Origin: Tretioscincus oriximinensis
Taxonomy: Eukaryota > Chordata > Lepidosauria > Squamata > Gymnophthalmidae
Length of the DNA stretch: 64,000 nt
NCBI GenBank assembly: GCA_022410635.1
Contig: JAJVDF010000003.1
Coordinates: forward strand, 1,263,814 to 1,327,813
Direction of reading: 5' to 3'
Of the stretch, positions 53,958 to 64,000 are shown piece after piece. Each line of letters opens with the position of its first letter. The stretch's first letter is position 1. Both the position numbers and the translations under genes were made by a program. Under the pieces are notes generated by a model, which saw only the letters and a list, made by a program, of their open reading frames with translations, did no database searches and had not been told where the DNA came from.

Positions 53958-54396
53958 GATGTAAGTTTAATACTGAAAATCAAAAAGAAAAACATTATAT
54001 ATAGGTCTCAGGGTAGTTAACAACAAAACCATAATTTAAACACATTAAAAACAGCCTTTTCTAAAAATGGGAAGGAGACAGTAGTTTTCTAGCCAAAGGC
54101 CAGGCTAAAGAGCTGAGTCTTTAAGTGTTTTCTGAAAGTGCACACAGATGGTGATTGACACACCTCAAGGGGGAGACTATTCCATAGTCTGGGGGCTGCC
54201 ACAGAAAAGGCCCTATTCCGGGTTCCCACCCTCTCTGCCAATAAGGGTGGTGGTACTGTCAGGAGGGCCTCCCCTGCAGATCTTAGGGCACGAGCAGGCT
54301 CATATGGGAGAAGGCATTCCTTTAGATATTCCTTTATATATATATACACACACACACACATATATTCTTTTTGATTTTCAGTATTAAACTTACATC
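53958..54396. repeat. Perfect 32-bp inverted repeat enclosing an L2
   Basis: GATGTAAGTTTAATACTG...(32 bp, 53,958-53,989) is repeated exactly, inverted, at 54,365-54,396. The 375 bp between hold a minus-strand L2-type 3' end and a TA/CA simple repeat at 54,336-54,362. Confidence 0.95.
53998..54330 (-). mobile_element. L2-type LINE ORF2 C-terminus and tail
   Basis: The best-preserved L2 C-terminus in the window. The minus strand reads ALRSAGEALLTVPPPLLAE, RAFSVAAPRLWNSLPLE, then FRKHLKTQLFSLAFG. It is followed by CTAGAAAACTAC and a tail ending at GAGACCTATATA. 5'-truncated. Confidence 0.88.
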
Positions 54397-54409
54397 AATC
54401 CTTATGCAA

Positions 54410-54530
54410 TACAATATATCACATCATATTATTTATATCTATATCTACCTGCCCTACATCCAAAATTCTCAGGGTGGCCAACAATAAAAGCAAAAATACA
54501 AAATTGTCAAAAATCCAAAAATATTAAAAC
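54410..54530 (-). mobile_element. L2-type tail fragment
   Basis: TCTACCTGCCCTACATCC, then TCTCAGGGTGGCCAACAAT. Confidence 0.7.
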
Positions 54531-54834
54531 AATATATGAAGGTGGGAAAGAAAATGGCATTTCATCAATTGCTAGTGCCAACTATTAGATTTTGAAAGCT
54601 GAAATGAGAATTGCTAGAGATTCTCCTGCTGTGATTTTGACACTGGTTGTGATCTTGGCAGTGGTGTCTTGAATACTTAGCATCAATATTGCAGTAAAGG
54701 GAGTGATGGGCTATTTTCTGTACTTGATTACTCTACGAAAAATCCTTCAAATAGCAGCTGCAGTAGCAGGGCAGCAGTGGCATGTCAGTGACACTAGGAC
54801 CAGCTGGCATTCCTTGAAACTGATAGGCAGAAGA

Positions 54835-55185
54835 GAGCACAGATAAAGGAAAGTATTTTTTCAACCAGAGGTTCATCGGCATGTGGAATTTACAACTAAA
54901 AGAGGTTGTAGTAGCTAACAACCTGGATAGCTTTAAGACAAGGTTAGACAAGTTCATGGAAGAGTATAAACAGCTACTAGGGTGGAATTCCTGATCCAAC
55001 CTCTGAGGTGGAGCAATAGGCAGTATTCCTGAAATGCCATTTGCAGGGCATTGAAAATAGGTGAAAATGTTGCCTTCTTCTATTCCTGACTGCCCAAGTG
55101 CATTTGGTGGGCCACTGTGTGAGGCAGAATGCTGGACTTGTGTGTGGCCCAACTCAGCAGGACTCCTCTTATGTTCTTAAGTTTA
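54835..55185 (+). mobile_element. CR1 3' end, TTCTTATG-tail type
   Basis: GGAAAGTATTTTTTCAACC, AGCTTTAAGACAAGGTTAGAC, GAATGCTGGACTTGTG and the tail CTCCTCTTATGTTCTTAAG. It supplies the uninterrupted sequence used to locate the Harbinger-like insertion at 28,377. Confidence 0.87.
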
Positions 55186-55602
55186 ACAGTTTGGGGAGCT
55201 CTTTTTCTCACTCTGCCAAACAAGAATTGTACCTGCACATATGAATGCATCATGAGTAGGGTCAAAGGAACATTGCCTCCTTATGCTGCATTCATCTTGC
55301 ACAAAGCTTAGGTATAGTTCTTCCAGCAGAAAAGTCAGCCCAATATGTTATCTTGCTCAGATACAGTAACACCACAATCAATCTCATCCCCCATTCCCTT
55401 GCTCAATAAATTTGATAGTGTGCTGACAAAATATTGACAGGAAATTCTTGTCAATATACATGCACAGTTATTTTATTTTACTCAATGAAGTATTCAAAAA
55501 GGTTTCAGGTTAACTTTGCATCACTGGGAATGAGCATCAAAAACATTGTAGTTAATCAGATGTATCTATAACTGTTATCTAGACAGTTAAAACCAATCCA
55601 GG

Positions 55603-55828
55603 AAGGTCTCCCAATTCTGGAAGTCTCCCAGTTCGATTCTTCATTGATCCATGAAGCCAGCTTGTGATCTTGGGCCAATCACAATTCTTTTGAGCTCTCT
55701 CAGCCCCACTTACTTCACAGGTTGCCTGTTGTGAAGTAAAAAAAACCCCAGAAGGTTATGTAAAACTCTTTGATTCCATCTGGGTTGAAGAAAATGGGGT
55801 ACCAAAACTAACTCTTCCTTCTCCTGTG
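55603..55828 (+). mobile_element. CORE-SINE, GAA-tailed subfamily, 5'-degraded
   Basis: B-box-like AGTTCGATTCTTC, GATCTTGGGCCAATCACAAT, CTCTCAGCCCCACTTACTTC, then the tail ACTCTTTGATTCCATC...CAAAACTAACTCTTCC. Confidence 0.8.
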
Positions 55829-56717
55829 TGTATCTGAAACCATTGTAACCAAAGAGATGTATCAATAACATCTAAAGTTGCATGACAATTTATGAGGGGT
55901 TTTTTGAAGTCTGACTGTGGGAATTTTGTGAGAATACTGGCTATCAAAAAACCCTAATGAATCATTTGGGAACTATTCTGGGCTATATCCCAGAAGAGGA
56001 GCCTGCCATCTGCATGTTAATGTAAAATATGACAGATCCCGAATGGGGCCTGCTATAGTCTATACTGGCATGTGAGTTGACTGAACTCTATATCCAGAAT
56101 AAGGCTCAGTGGGGACCGGGTATGAGTTTTACAGCTTTAATGGAACTGAAGAAAAGGAATTTTCCTCTGGTATAGCTTATAATGCCTGCACAATCTGGTG
56201 AAAATTCCTCTTTTTCACATCCGTTAAAGTTGCAAAACTCCTATCCTATTTGTTTGTTTGTTTGTGGTAATCCACTTTGTTGTACCACAGTAATCCTCTG
56301 TTGGGAAGTGTCCCACAGTTTAAGAGCTTTTTTGTATTTTATGGTAGACATTATGTTAGTGTGGAATAGAGGAAACTCTCTATTATCCATGTGCACAGCA
56401 CTGGCAGACTAGTGGCATACTGTTCTGTACTAATCTGGAAGTCACACTTTTGGGCCAGTTCAATGATTGGTCTGGATCAGCACAGTTGTGAAAATGGCAC
56501 TGTTTGAGTCCATGCCTTGCTGCCCTCATCCAAATCAGCAGACCCTGTGGCCCAGACACAGTGGTTTGAATCAAAGCGAGGCAGTGCAATAAGCCCCCCA
56601 AGTAAATTTTGAAATCTATAACCATAAGAAGTGCCTCAGTTCTTTCCACCCTGCCCCTTCTCCTGAAGCACACTCCACTCTACATTTTTATTTCTTTCCC
56701 CATATATTTCAGGAGCC
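55829..56717. other. Non-coding stretch
   Basis: Frames at 56,182-56,412 (+) and 56,383-56,673 (-) are unassigned. Confidence 0.45.
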
Positions 56718-56950
56718 TGTCATAGAATCACAGAGTTGGAAGGGACCTCCAGGATCATTGGGTCCAACCACCTGTGCAGTGCAATATTTACAAAACAATC
56801 CCAGACACATGGCTGTCCAGCCTCTATTTGAAGCCTTTGAAGGAGAACTTACTACCTCCTACAGCTACCTATTCCATTGGCTGATTATTGTCTCACCTGT
56901 ATGTCTTCCCTTACTGTTTCATCCCATTGCATCTGTCCTCACTGGTCACT
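56718..56950 (-). mobile_element. CR1 3' end, ATTCTATG-tail type
   Basis: GTCATAGAATCACAGAGTTGG, AAGGGACCTCCAGGATCATT, CATGGCTGTCCAGCCTC and CTATTCCATTGGCTG on the plus strand, the complement of the CR1 3' end. Confidence 0.9.
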
Positions 56951-57475
56951 CAATAAATGTAAACAAGGAAAAATGATTTTACGTTTCCTTTCTACCAACA
57001 TAGAACCAAGAGAAACACGTAGCTACCTTTAGATTTTGCAGAAATATATTTTCTTTTCCTTTCTTAAAGTGTGTGTGTGTGTGGGGTGGGGATGGGGCTC
57101 AATAAAGTAAGTTGTTTTTTTATTTTCATTTTAGCAGTGCGAATGATTCTTATTTTCTATTTTCTGGTATCCTACTGTGATATTAATTGAACACATTATA
57201 ATTATTTGGGGGACTAAAGATTGTTTTCAAATCTCAGAATGCTTAAGGGTAGCAAGTGTGTATTGCCTCCATTATCTTTCACCTAATAGAAATCCAAAGT
57301 ATTTTTTTTCATACTAATATCACAGCAACAGAATAGAATAAACAGGGTTGGGAAACGTATTACTTGCTCATTTATAATTTATAATTATTTATTATTATGT
57401 CAAGGATCGTATGGCTACTTCTCTGTGCTTCTAGGTAGGCTCTACTGAAACAGTGTCATTGGGAACAGTTAAAAT

Positions 57476-58142
57476 CTAGCAGCATCCATTTTCTTTTAGA
57501 GAAAAATGGGATTTAGGAATTCTTTCCAGAGCACTGTTGATCTTCTGGCAGGTCCCACCATGCAACCTCTTCTCCAACAAATGGAAAGTGGCTATTACAT
57601 TTATTTTATTTATTCGTTGACACTCATATCCTGTCCTATACCCAAAGGTTAATATACATATGACAGCCCATATGCCATATAAAGTGTTTAATGATATGGA
57701 AATTAAACACAAAGAGGATCCCCATAATTGCATTTTGAGTTGAATGGTTGTTGGGTTCTTTTGTTTGTTTGTTTCAAATATATATTTAATTTTCAATACA
57801 GTAGCATCCAATTCAAAATTCCATACATCAATCAATGCCCCTCCCTCTTCCTACTCTAAAATCTATTAAGTATTTATTCAATCTTTGCCTTGTCCATTTT
57901 GTCTGGTATTTCCAGTTTGTGATTATTTTTTCCAACGTTTCCCTAGTTTGTACCAACCACACATTTTCCAATACTTTATGTAGAACAGCATTCTTACATG
58001 ATCTGCACATTTGAGTTACATGGTTGTCAAGACACATCGATAGGACATGCTGATAATACTGCAAACCACACTGGTTTGAGCATAATGACATACTGTATAA
58101 GGGGATCTTCTCTGGTATACATTCCAATTTGCAGTATTGCAA
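57476..58142 (-). other. Two unassigned minus-strand open frames
   Basis: Frames of 104 codons (58,142-57,828) and 119 codons (57,835-57,476) overlap by eight bases in different frames. The first has MCRSCKNAVLHKVLENVW and a basic C-terminus (WTRQRLNKYL). The second is cut by an L2-type tail at 57,596-57,655, so it is not one protein. Possibly a decayed element; no family recognised. Confidence 0.25.
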
Positions 58143-58789
58143 TGCATTTGCTGATGATGTATCTCTTTGCCTTTTTCAGCTGAAAAGGCTTGAAAGTAAA
58201 CTATTTTTTTGCATTTTTATCCCTGAATAATGAGGGACTCTGCAAACCTTCCAACATCAATAGGCAAACAGACATATATGGGCCATCTTGGATTTATCTG
58301 AATAACAAATAATATTAATAGAACTTTGCATTCACTCTCTGTTCATTTTCTATATTTGTTCACTACTGCTGTGATCAATTTGATTTGTCCAACCTACACT
58401 TCTTGTTACACCTCCTTCCTATAAACAAAAGGAAATGCAATTTTAACTATATGTTCTATGCAATTTTTTGTGTGGTATACTTTGCATCAATGTGTTGATG
58501 ACCCACATTTTTATGAACCTCAAACTGCCACCCCTGTTCTATAAATAGAAACATATGTAAACAAGTTTGTTGAAGACTGCTTATGGATTTCTGTGCATCC
58601 CTAATGGGGAACAATGTTTGTTTCCAGTGGCTCAGGAATCAATAGAAAAGGGACAATGATATGCCATTGACAGTTCCTACTAATTCATACAACCTGGAAG
58701 TGAAAATTGCTCCCATTGATTTCAGTAAAATTACTGAAGCAATTCTAAATAGAGCTAATTCAGCGATGGACTAGGAAGATTAATAAAAC
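58143..58789. other. Non-coding stretch
   Basis: A 20-bp near-palindrome around CAGCTG at 58,170-58,190; otherwise nothing recognised. Confidence 0.5.
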
Positions 58790-59530
58790 ATGATTAGAAC
58801 CCTCTTCAGTTTGATTCCCACTTCTAGGTACTGTTTTATACTCTTTTTACTCTTAATTTTGTATTGTTTTTATTGTTGGCCGCCCTGAACGCAATGGGTA
58901 TAGGGCGGTGTACAAATGTAAATAAATAAATAAATAAAAATAAGATTCAGATCTTTGGATATAGGGTGGCGTAGGAATGCAAATAAATAAAAGAACTACA
59001 CTGACTGTCCATTCACTACCAAGCCCAATTCAAGACACTGATAATGACATATAAGGCCCTAAAAGGTTAAGCCCGCACCCTAAGATCTTCTGATGAGGCT
59101 CCCCTGATATTCCCAAAGCGGTGTGGACATGTGAGAGGTCCTTCTCTGTGATAACCCCCAAGTTGTGGAATGGTCTCATCGTTGAGGTGCGTCAGATACC
59201 TATGGTGCCTATGTTCAGACATCTGGTAAAGTCAGATCTGTTCACAATTGCTTACCGCTGACACAAAAAACTCTCCCCTTGAAGACACTAGCTGCATCCA
59301 CACATCACTTATTTTTTCCACTATATTCCACAAAAGAATATGGATAAACTAGTCCACGCAATGCTTTATTGTGGAATATTCCACTATAGTAGTGGAATAA
59401 AAGTGATGTGTGGATGTAGCCACTGTTACTATTTTTAACTTTTCTTTTTAAACAATCTCAATGGTTTTTTATTGTCATTTGCATTGAGACCATAGGGTGG
59501 AATATAAATGTAAATAAATAATAAATAAAC
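58790..59530 (+). mobile_element. Two L2-type LINE 3' ends, one with an insertion
   Basis: 58,790-58,948 is a tail: TTATTGTTGGCCGCCCTGAA, GGGTATAGGGCGGTG, (AAAT)n. From 58,990 to 59,530 is a longer end with GACATATAAGGCCCTAAAAG, GAGAGGTCCTTCTCTG, TTGTGGAATGGTCTC and a GGAATATAAATGTAAATAAAT tail, broken by the Harbinger-like element at 59,290. Confidence 0.85.
59290..59421. mobile_element. Short PIF/Harbinger-like fold-back MITE
   Basis: 132 bp with ends AGCTGCATCCACACATCACT and the complement of GGCTACATCCACACATCACT. A 3-bp repeat ACT lies at 59,287-59,289 and 59,422-59,424. Inner inverted words TTCCACTATA and TATAGTGGAATA add a second stem. Confidence 0.8.
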
Positions 59531-60156
59531 CACCAAGAAGTCCCTGCCTTGCCCAGAATAAGGCTCAGTGCCAAAATAGCCAGGATGTTGGATCAGATGG
59601 TCTGTGGTCTGAACCAGCAGTTCTTAAAGATTCCTGCCAAACATCTGTTGAAAGTACTGATCAATATTTTAGGGGAAGGGATGGATTTAATTTAATGCTC
59701 GGAACCATTTTTTGTCTCTCAGCAACCAACTGGCTGACATTACAAAATATGTGAACTGTGTGAATACAGCTTAGGTTGCAATTGAGGGAAAGAGTATTTA
59801 AAAAAGAAAGAAAATGAGCCTGCTTTACTCTGTTCTTTATTTCCAACTTGAAACTTTTATTTTTCTTCCTGGAATCATCAGCGGCATTCGTAGACTTTAT
59901 GTCATAAGCTGATACCACCCTAATTTAAACTTTGACTTCCTATTACAGAGTCTCCATCAGAAGATTAAAAACTTTTTGCTGTAGATTTTTTAAAATAGGA
60001 AGTGACAGTTTAATTTGGCAGAGCTGTGCTGAAAGGGTACTTAGACTTAGCAGTGAATGCTAACATCAGCAACTTTCAAACAGCTAAAAATGAAAATAGA
60101 ACATGAATAATTAACAGATAACGTTGGTGTGTATGTGAGCCATGTGTGTATACATA

Positions 60157-60187
60157 TATATACAGAGAGAGAGAGAGAGAGAGAGAG
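60157..60187. repeat. (GA)n repeat
   Basis: Fifteen GA units preceded by a TA-rich patch. Confidence 0.95.
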
Positions 60188-60239
60188 TCAGAGGGAAAGC
60201 AAAAATATAAGTGGTTTAAATATGTTAATAGACGTTTGT

Positions 60240-60530
60240 TTGTTCATAAATAAATATATTTATCTCTTACATTTATATTCCTCCAAAGGTCTCAGGGCAG
60301 ATCACAATAAAAAAAAACACCATAAAACATATTAAATATACTGATCAAAACAATTAAGGGAACACTTTAACATAACAGTGTAACACTAAGTGTTCCCTTA
60401 GTTGTTTTGAGCAGTATAGATTAACTAATTAACAACAATTAAAATAGAACAATGCCTTCATAAAGAGGGGAATTGGGGGCTCAGAGGGTGAACAGGTGCA
60501 TCTTCATAAATGTTTCAACAACTTTCACAT
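60240..60530 (-). mobile_element. L2-type 3' end, split by a Tc1-type MITE
   Basis: TTACATTTATATTCCTCC then AGGTCTCAGGGCAGATC, A-rich sequence, the insertion at 60,337-60,418, then AACAATTAAAATAGAAC and AAGAGGGGAATTGGGGGCTC. It parallels the 10.3-kb copy. Confidence 0.8.
60337..60418. mobile_element. 82-bp Tc1/mariner-type MITE
   Basis: TATACTGATCAAAACAATTA and GGGAACACTT at the left are mirrored by AAGTGTTCCC and TTGTTTTGAGCAGTATA at the right. ACTGCTCAAAA...GGGAACACTT is the recognised terminus of a widespread vertebrate Tc1-like transposon. The TA at both ends is the expected target duplication. Only the two termini remain. Confidence 0.9.
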
Positions 60531-60537
60531 AAATTAA

Positions 60538-60840
60538 GGGTACGTGCACAAGGAGAGAGGGAATCAAATGAAATCCACAGCTTGCAAGTAATTACGGATT
60601 TTTCTTGGGAAAATGGGGACATGCCCTTTTCCAGAGATGCGAGACACACAACAGGGCTGTAGGCAATTTAACATGAAGGTTTCGCTGCCTTTGCTATGCA
60701 GACATAAAAAAATCTGCAATAGGAGATTCCTCTCCTATTTCAGATCTTCTCCGGAAGCATAGCAAAGGCTAGCAAAGCCTCCACTTAAGCATGTGGTCTG
60801 AAGACAAAGCAAGGTAAGTTTTTGTCATGTGGCTGTACCC
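60538..60840. mobile_element. PIF/Harbinger-like MITE, GGGTAC type
   Basis: 303 bp with ends GGGTACGTGCACA and the complement of GGGTACAGCCACA. A 3-bp TAA duplication lies at 60,535-60,537 and 60,841-60,843. TIRs are diverged from the GGCTGC type. AAG|GTAAGT at 60,810-60,818 is a chance donor-like site. Confidence 0.75.
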
Positions 60841-60843
60841 TAA

Positions 60844-61567
60844 GAAGAAATAGCAGCCACATCCAAAATAAGAATTCCTGATTTGTTTGAAAAAGAATAG
60901 GAAAAGTACAGTGCATATGTTCACAGCTTCTGCCCAAGCAAATATTCCATTAACAGACAGTCCATGATTCTGGAATTGCTTTCTCCCTCTCTTTCTTCTA
61001 ACTTCTGAAATGTAAAAACTGCATAGTTGTTTTCTTTCTTACACAGTTTTTACTACATGCAAAATCTCAATTTGTATGCAGCTGTATCTGTTATATGTAT
61101 CAAATCACAAAGCAATGATAGATTCATCTAAATGGCAATTAAAAGGTTTGTTTTGGCAGTCGGAATCTCTCATCACACCACAGATGTGGGAGTTTCGTGG
61201 TGTCCAAAATCATCACCTCTGAAGTTGATCATCTTCAATCTCTTCACTATAGAGGTTGGGAGTGAGAGGGGAAATGGAATTGTTAAAATGGAAATTTTAA
61301 TTAATTACTTGTATTGTTATTGTAAAATAATAGCAAAAATATTCCAAGAAAAAGAGGAGATTAGCTGTAAACCCATTGAACTGTGGGGAGAAGCTCAGTG
61401 CTTATAAACAAACCTTTCTATGCATCTAATGTCTGGTAGTGCATAAATTGGATGGAGAATCTCTGGGACTATAGATCCAGCACAAAGGAAAGAAGATTCT
61501 GTTTGGACTTAAGAGCAAGACCGTGAATCTGGCTCCATGGGAAACTGTTTCCCATCCTGTTTCTAGT
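60844..61567. other. Non-coding stretch
   Basis: A 91-codon frame at 61,132-61,407 has no recognised domain. Confidence 0.5.
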
Positions 61568-61676
61568 CAGGGGCGTATTTAGGCAAAATATAGTACTTGA
61601 AGTAGTAAGAAGATATTAGTATTTTTATTGCTTTTATTATTATAAAAGTAGCTGAGGGAAGAGGGAGAGTAAAATA
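61568..61676 (+). mobile_element. Repeat U4, copy 2 (hAT-like end)
   Basis: CAGGGGCGTATTTAGGC, then AAAATATAG, AGTAAGAAGATATTAG and AGTAAAATAAAT, matching 27,717-27,846 in opposite orientation. Confidence 0.65.
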
Positions 61677-61719
61677 AATAAATAAGAAAGAAAGAAAGAA
61701 AGAAAGAAAAAGAAAGAAA

Positions 61720-61759
<40 letters not shown>

Positions 61760-61763
61760 AAAA
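61677..61763. repeat. (GAAA)n microsatellite
   Basis: About twenty GAAA units with three AAAAAG interruptions, preceded by AAATAAAT. The LSFF-rich minus frames are its translation. Confidence 0.96.
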
Positions 61764-61865
61764 GTACATTGTGCAATTGATGGGCCACTGTGTGAGACAG
61801 AATGCTAGACTAGATCGGCTTCAGCCCGATTCAGCAGGCTCCTCTTATGTTCTTATGTTCTTAAA
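61764..61865 (+). mobile_element. CR1 tail fragment, TTCTTATG type
   Basis: GTGCAATTGATGGGCCACTG, GAATGCTAGACTAGATCGG, CGATTCAGCAGGCTCC, then TTATGTTCTTATGTTCTTA. Confidence 0.88.
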
Positions 61866-63465
61866 TAACTAAGTAAATTGCAGCCCATGAGGAAAATACT
61901 GCCAAAATATGAACCTGTTTGTGATAATGTGACCTGAGTTGCTATCATTGTTGTTCATATTGTTGCACATAGAGGATCATTAATTCAGTGTGCTTTTCTG
62001 TCTCTGTGCAGCATGGAAATTTCATGTTGGCAAAGTATCTTTTTGCTTTTTTCATCTTACCTTTCCCCACAATCGAACCTCTGCCCACTGTGTTAAGCTT
62101 AGAAGTGCCATCCAAATTCCGCCCTTTACTACTGGCCTCTGCAGCACCCCGGGACCAAATGTGCCCATGTTAAGCGCAGCTCCAGCATTTCATAGCACAC
62201 TATGTGAGCCCAAGCTCTGCTGGGGTGGAATAGGAGTCATCTCTCCTGCCATCATTTTGGCCTGCCACCCCCCTTGCCTTTCCAAGCCTCCATCTGCAGG
62301 CTTCTTCTCTAGTATCTAAAGAAAAAAGGCAAATAGCAGTATGCATTATGCATCCGCCTCAAATATTATATGAAATGATAAAAACATAATCCTTTGGAAG
62401 ATTTTAAATTTCCTGGTAGCTAGCAACGTGGTAAAGCTTTAAGTTGTGACACAGCTTCACCTGCTTTTTGAATAACGGAGGAGATTTTCTTCATTCTAAC
62501 CCAATCGACCCCTTATCTAACTCTAGTAAATGGAAAGGTTTTAAGGGTATAGCACCCTGTAAGTGGTGATAATTAAATAGACAAGTATAGTTATTCTCTC
62601 CTCTAAATGTCACAGTATGTTCTCATTATTTTAAGGACCTTAGTTAAAAAGTAATTGGCCACACATTTACTCTCCATGAGGCATATGGAGCCTATCATAC
62701 ATCTTCGCCTTTTATGTGGCAAACAAAGCAGTTGAATCAAAAGTAGAGAAAAAAATGTTGGGACGACCAAGGAACTATAACAGATCCATGGACTTCATCT
62801 CAGTCCATAAACATAAGAGTTAAATGGTAAATCTCCAGTATTTAAAAACTGCAATTTAATGAATTCATTAAAACTAACTGCTAGTAGCAAAAATATGTTT
62901 AGTAGCATCTGTTATGAAGGTTTTCAGTCTTCCATTATCTTATTTACATGACAAAGAAGTAAATCAAATCCCCGTTTTGCATCTGAAATCTCTTGTCACA
63001 AAACAAGAATGGATTTAGACTGGGTTCCCTAAAAAAAAACCTGGATAGAAGTTTGTACCTTTAAAAAGTATGAAAACCTCCTGGTTCTCCTGAAGGTGAT
63101 TTTTAATTAGAACTGACAGCATATAGAAGAAATTCATATATCTCTTGAACACATTCTTGTTGAAAACTATGGAGTGTCAACTTTTTTCCTTTAAATGAGA
63201 GTAGAATTTAACAATAATAGAGTATCTTATTATGTACTACATTTGGCATGATTCTCATCTTGGTTTGGGCAGGCATTGCATTATATTGAAAAGAAAACAA
63301 CATCCCCCTTGCCAATCACTGTCAACTTTGTGCAAGCGCCTGAGTGATTAATGAGCACCAGCAACATTTAAGATAATATGTCACGTTCTGTTGGAGTAAG
63401 AATAAAAATCAGGCTCTTAAAAATTGTGTTTCCAGAGTAGGTCTTCCTCCTGCTATAGTCTACAC
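61866..63465. other. Non-coding stretch
   Basis: A 109-codon frame at 61,990-62,319 is unassigned. Around 63,305-63,395, GCCAATCACTGTCAAC and GAGTGATTAATGAGCACC form a repeat-free, motif-dense patch that could be conserved. Confidence 0.45.
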
Positions 63466-63665
63466 TAGGCTGACTAGATGACCCCTTTTGTGGGGTGGGG
63501 TTGAAAATCCGGTTTTGGGGTGCCTCCTAATTTTTTCTGAGGAAAATCTTTTCAAAAAATATATTTTTTTGAAAAATATTTTTTTTCCTCAGAAAAAAAC
63601 AGGAGGCACCCCAAAAATGGGTTTTCAACCACCACCACCCCAAAAGGGGTCATCTGGTCAGCCTA
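63466..63665. mobile_element. hAT-type fold-back, TAGGCTGACCAGA family
   Basis: 200-bp hairpin with ends TAGGCTGACTAGATGACCCC and the complement of TAGGCTGACCAGATGACCCC. Arms share GGTTGAAAA, GGTTTTGGGGTGCCTCC and GAGGAAA with the 14.3-kb copy. The flanks GTCTACAC and GGTAGATG do not match, so the duplication has decayed or been lost. Confidence 0.88.
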
Positions 63666-64000
63666 GGTAGATGGCAGGCTCCTATTCTAAGATACAGCCA
63701 ATAATAAGTCTCAATGGGCTCCAGTTTATAATTTTATGTTCCATTGGCCTTTTCTTGAAAGACAGAAATAGTTGAGAAATTGGAACAATCGTTCAGCAGA
63801 ATGATTCAAATTTCATCCTCTGTGATGTTACTGCTCTGATTATCTTGGTATTGATGCCTAATCGTGAAGAACAGTACTAAATTGGGGGCAGAGGGGTATC
63901 TTTCTCGTAAGTTCAAAACTAGGGTTTTATCTCGTCAGTTCAAAACTTGGTGGTGGTGGTGTATGACCTATTCCTCAGGACTAAGGTTGATTTAAAATCA
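63666..64000. other. Non-coding end of window
   Basis: A short (GGT)n at 63,949-63,961; nothing else recognised. Confidence 0.55.

Noticed and set aside
54089..54361. 90-codon minus frame as host gene
   Set aside because: It is the L2-type ORF2 C-terminus (RAFSVAAPRLWNSLPLE).
60810..60818. AAG|GTAAGT splice donor
   Set aside because: Sits inside a Harbinger-like MITE with no coding frame before it.

Overview
The window is vertebrate nuclear DNA, most likely from a squamate reptile (lizard or gecko). The evidence is the repeat content: CR1 LINEs of two tail types, L2-type LINE 3' ends, an R4-type LINE remnant, a Ty3/gypsy integrase, tRNA-headed CORE-SINEs, and many short non-autonomous DNA transposons (hAT, PIF/Harbinger-like, Tc1-like). 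All are set in AT-rich DNA with long microsatellites. A few N bases at 37,735-37,806 show it is a draft assembly. The species assignment is inference.

I could not establish any complete protein-coding gene. Most open frames are translations of repeats. The best candidate for real coding sequence is a minus-strand, exon-like segment at 15,097-15,294. It has a good splice acceptor and a translation resembling the extracellular part of an adhesion GPCR, but no partner exon was found. Two weaker exon-like segments lie at 24,744-24,796 and 30,690-30,777 on the plus strand. The window reads as a gene desert or a set of large introns.

Layout. 1-9 kb: CTG repeat, SINE, a hAT MITE nested in a CR1 3' end, a hAT element carrying a 29-bp palindromic minisatellite (3.7-4.3 kb), a fold-back element beside an R4 LINE remnant (7.65-7.97 kb). 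9-20 kb: a CR1 with a 19-bp target duplication, L2 and L1 pieces, fold-back transposons, the candidate exon, a degenerate satellite plus long pyrimidine and purine tracts (17.35-18.55 kb), and the longest LINE, a CR1 reverse-transcriptase fragment (18.6-19.7 kb). 20-30 kb: SINEs, a CpG-rich hAT element inside an L2, a degenerate minisatellite, back-to-back CR1 tails with a Harbinger-like insert. 30-38 kb: a decayed gypsy integrase split by an LTR-like insert, then Harbinger-like and hAT elements, one interrupted by Ns. 38-50 kb: SINEs, two more copies of a fold-back family, compound microsatellites, a pyrimidine tract and candidate conserved non-coding blocks. 50-64 kb: a 510-bp four-phase compound microsatellite, several CR1 3' ends, an L2 enclosed by a perfect 32-bp inverted repeat, two Harbinger-like elements, a mini Tc1-type element and a third hAT fold-back.

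No new gene system is evident. The most unusual material is structural: families of fold-back elements with readable target duplications and nested insertions that give relative ages.
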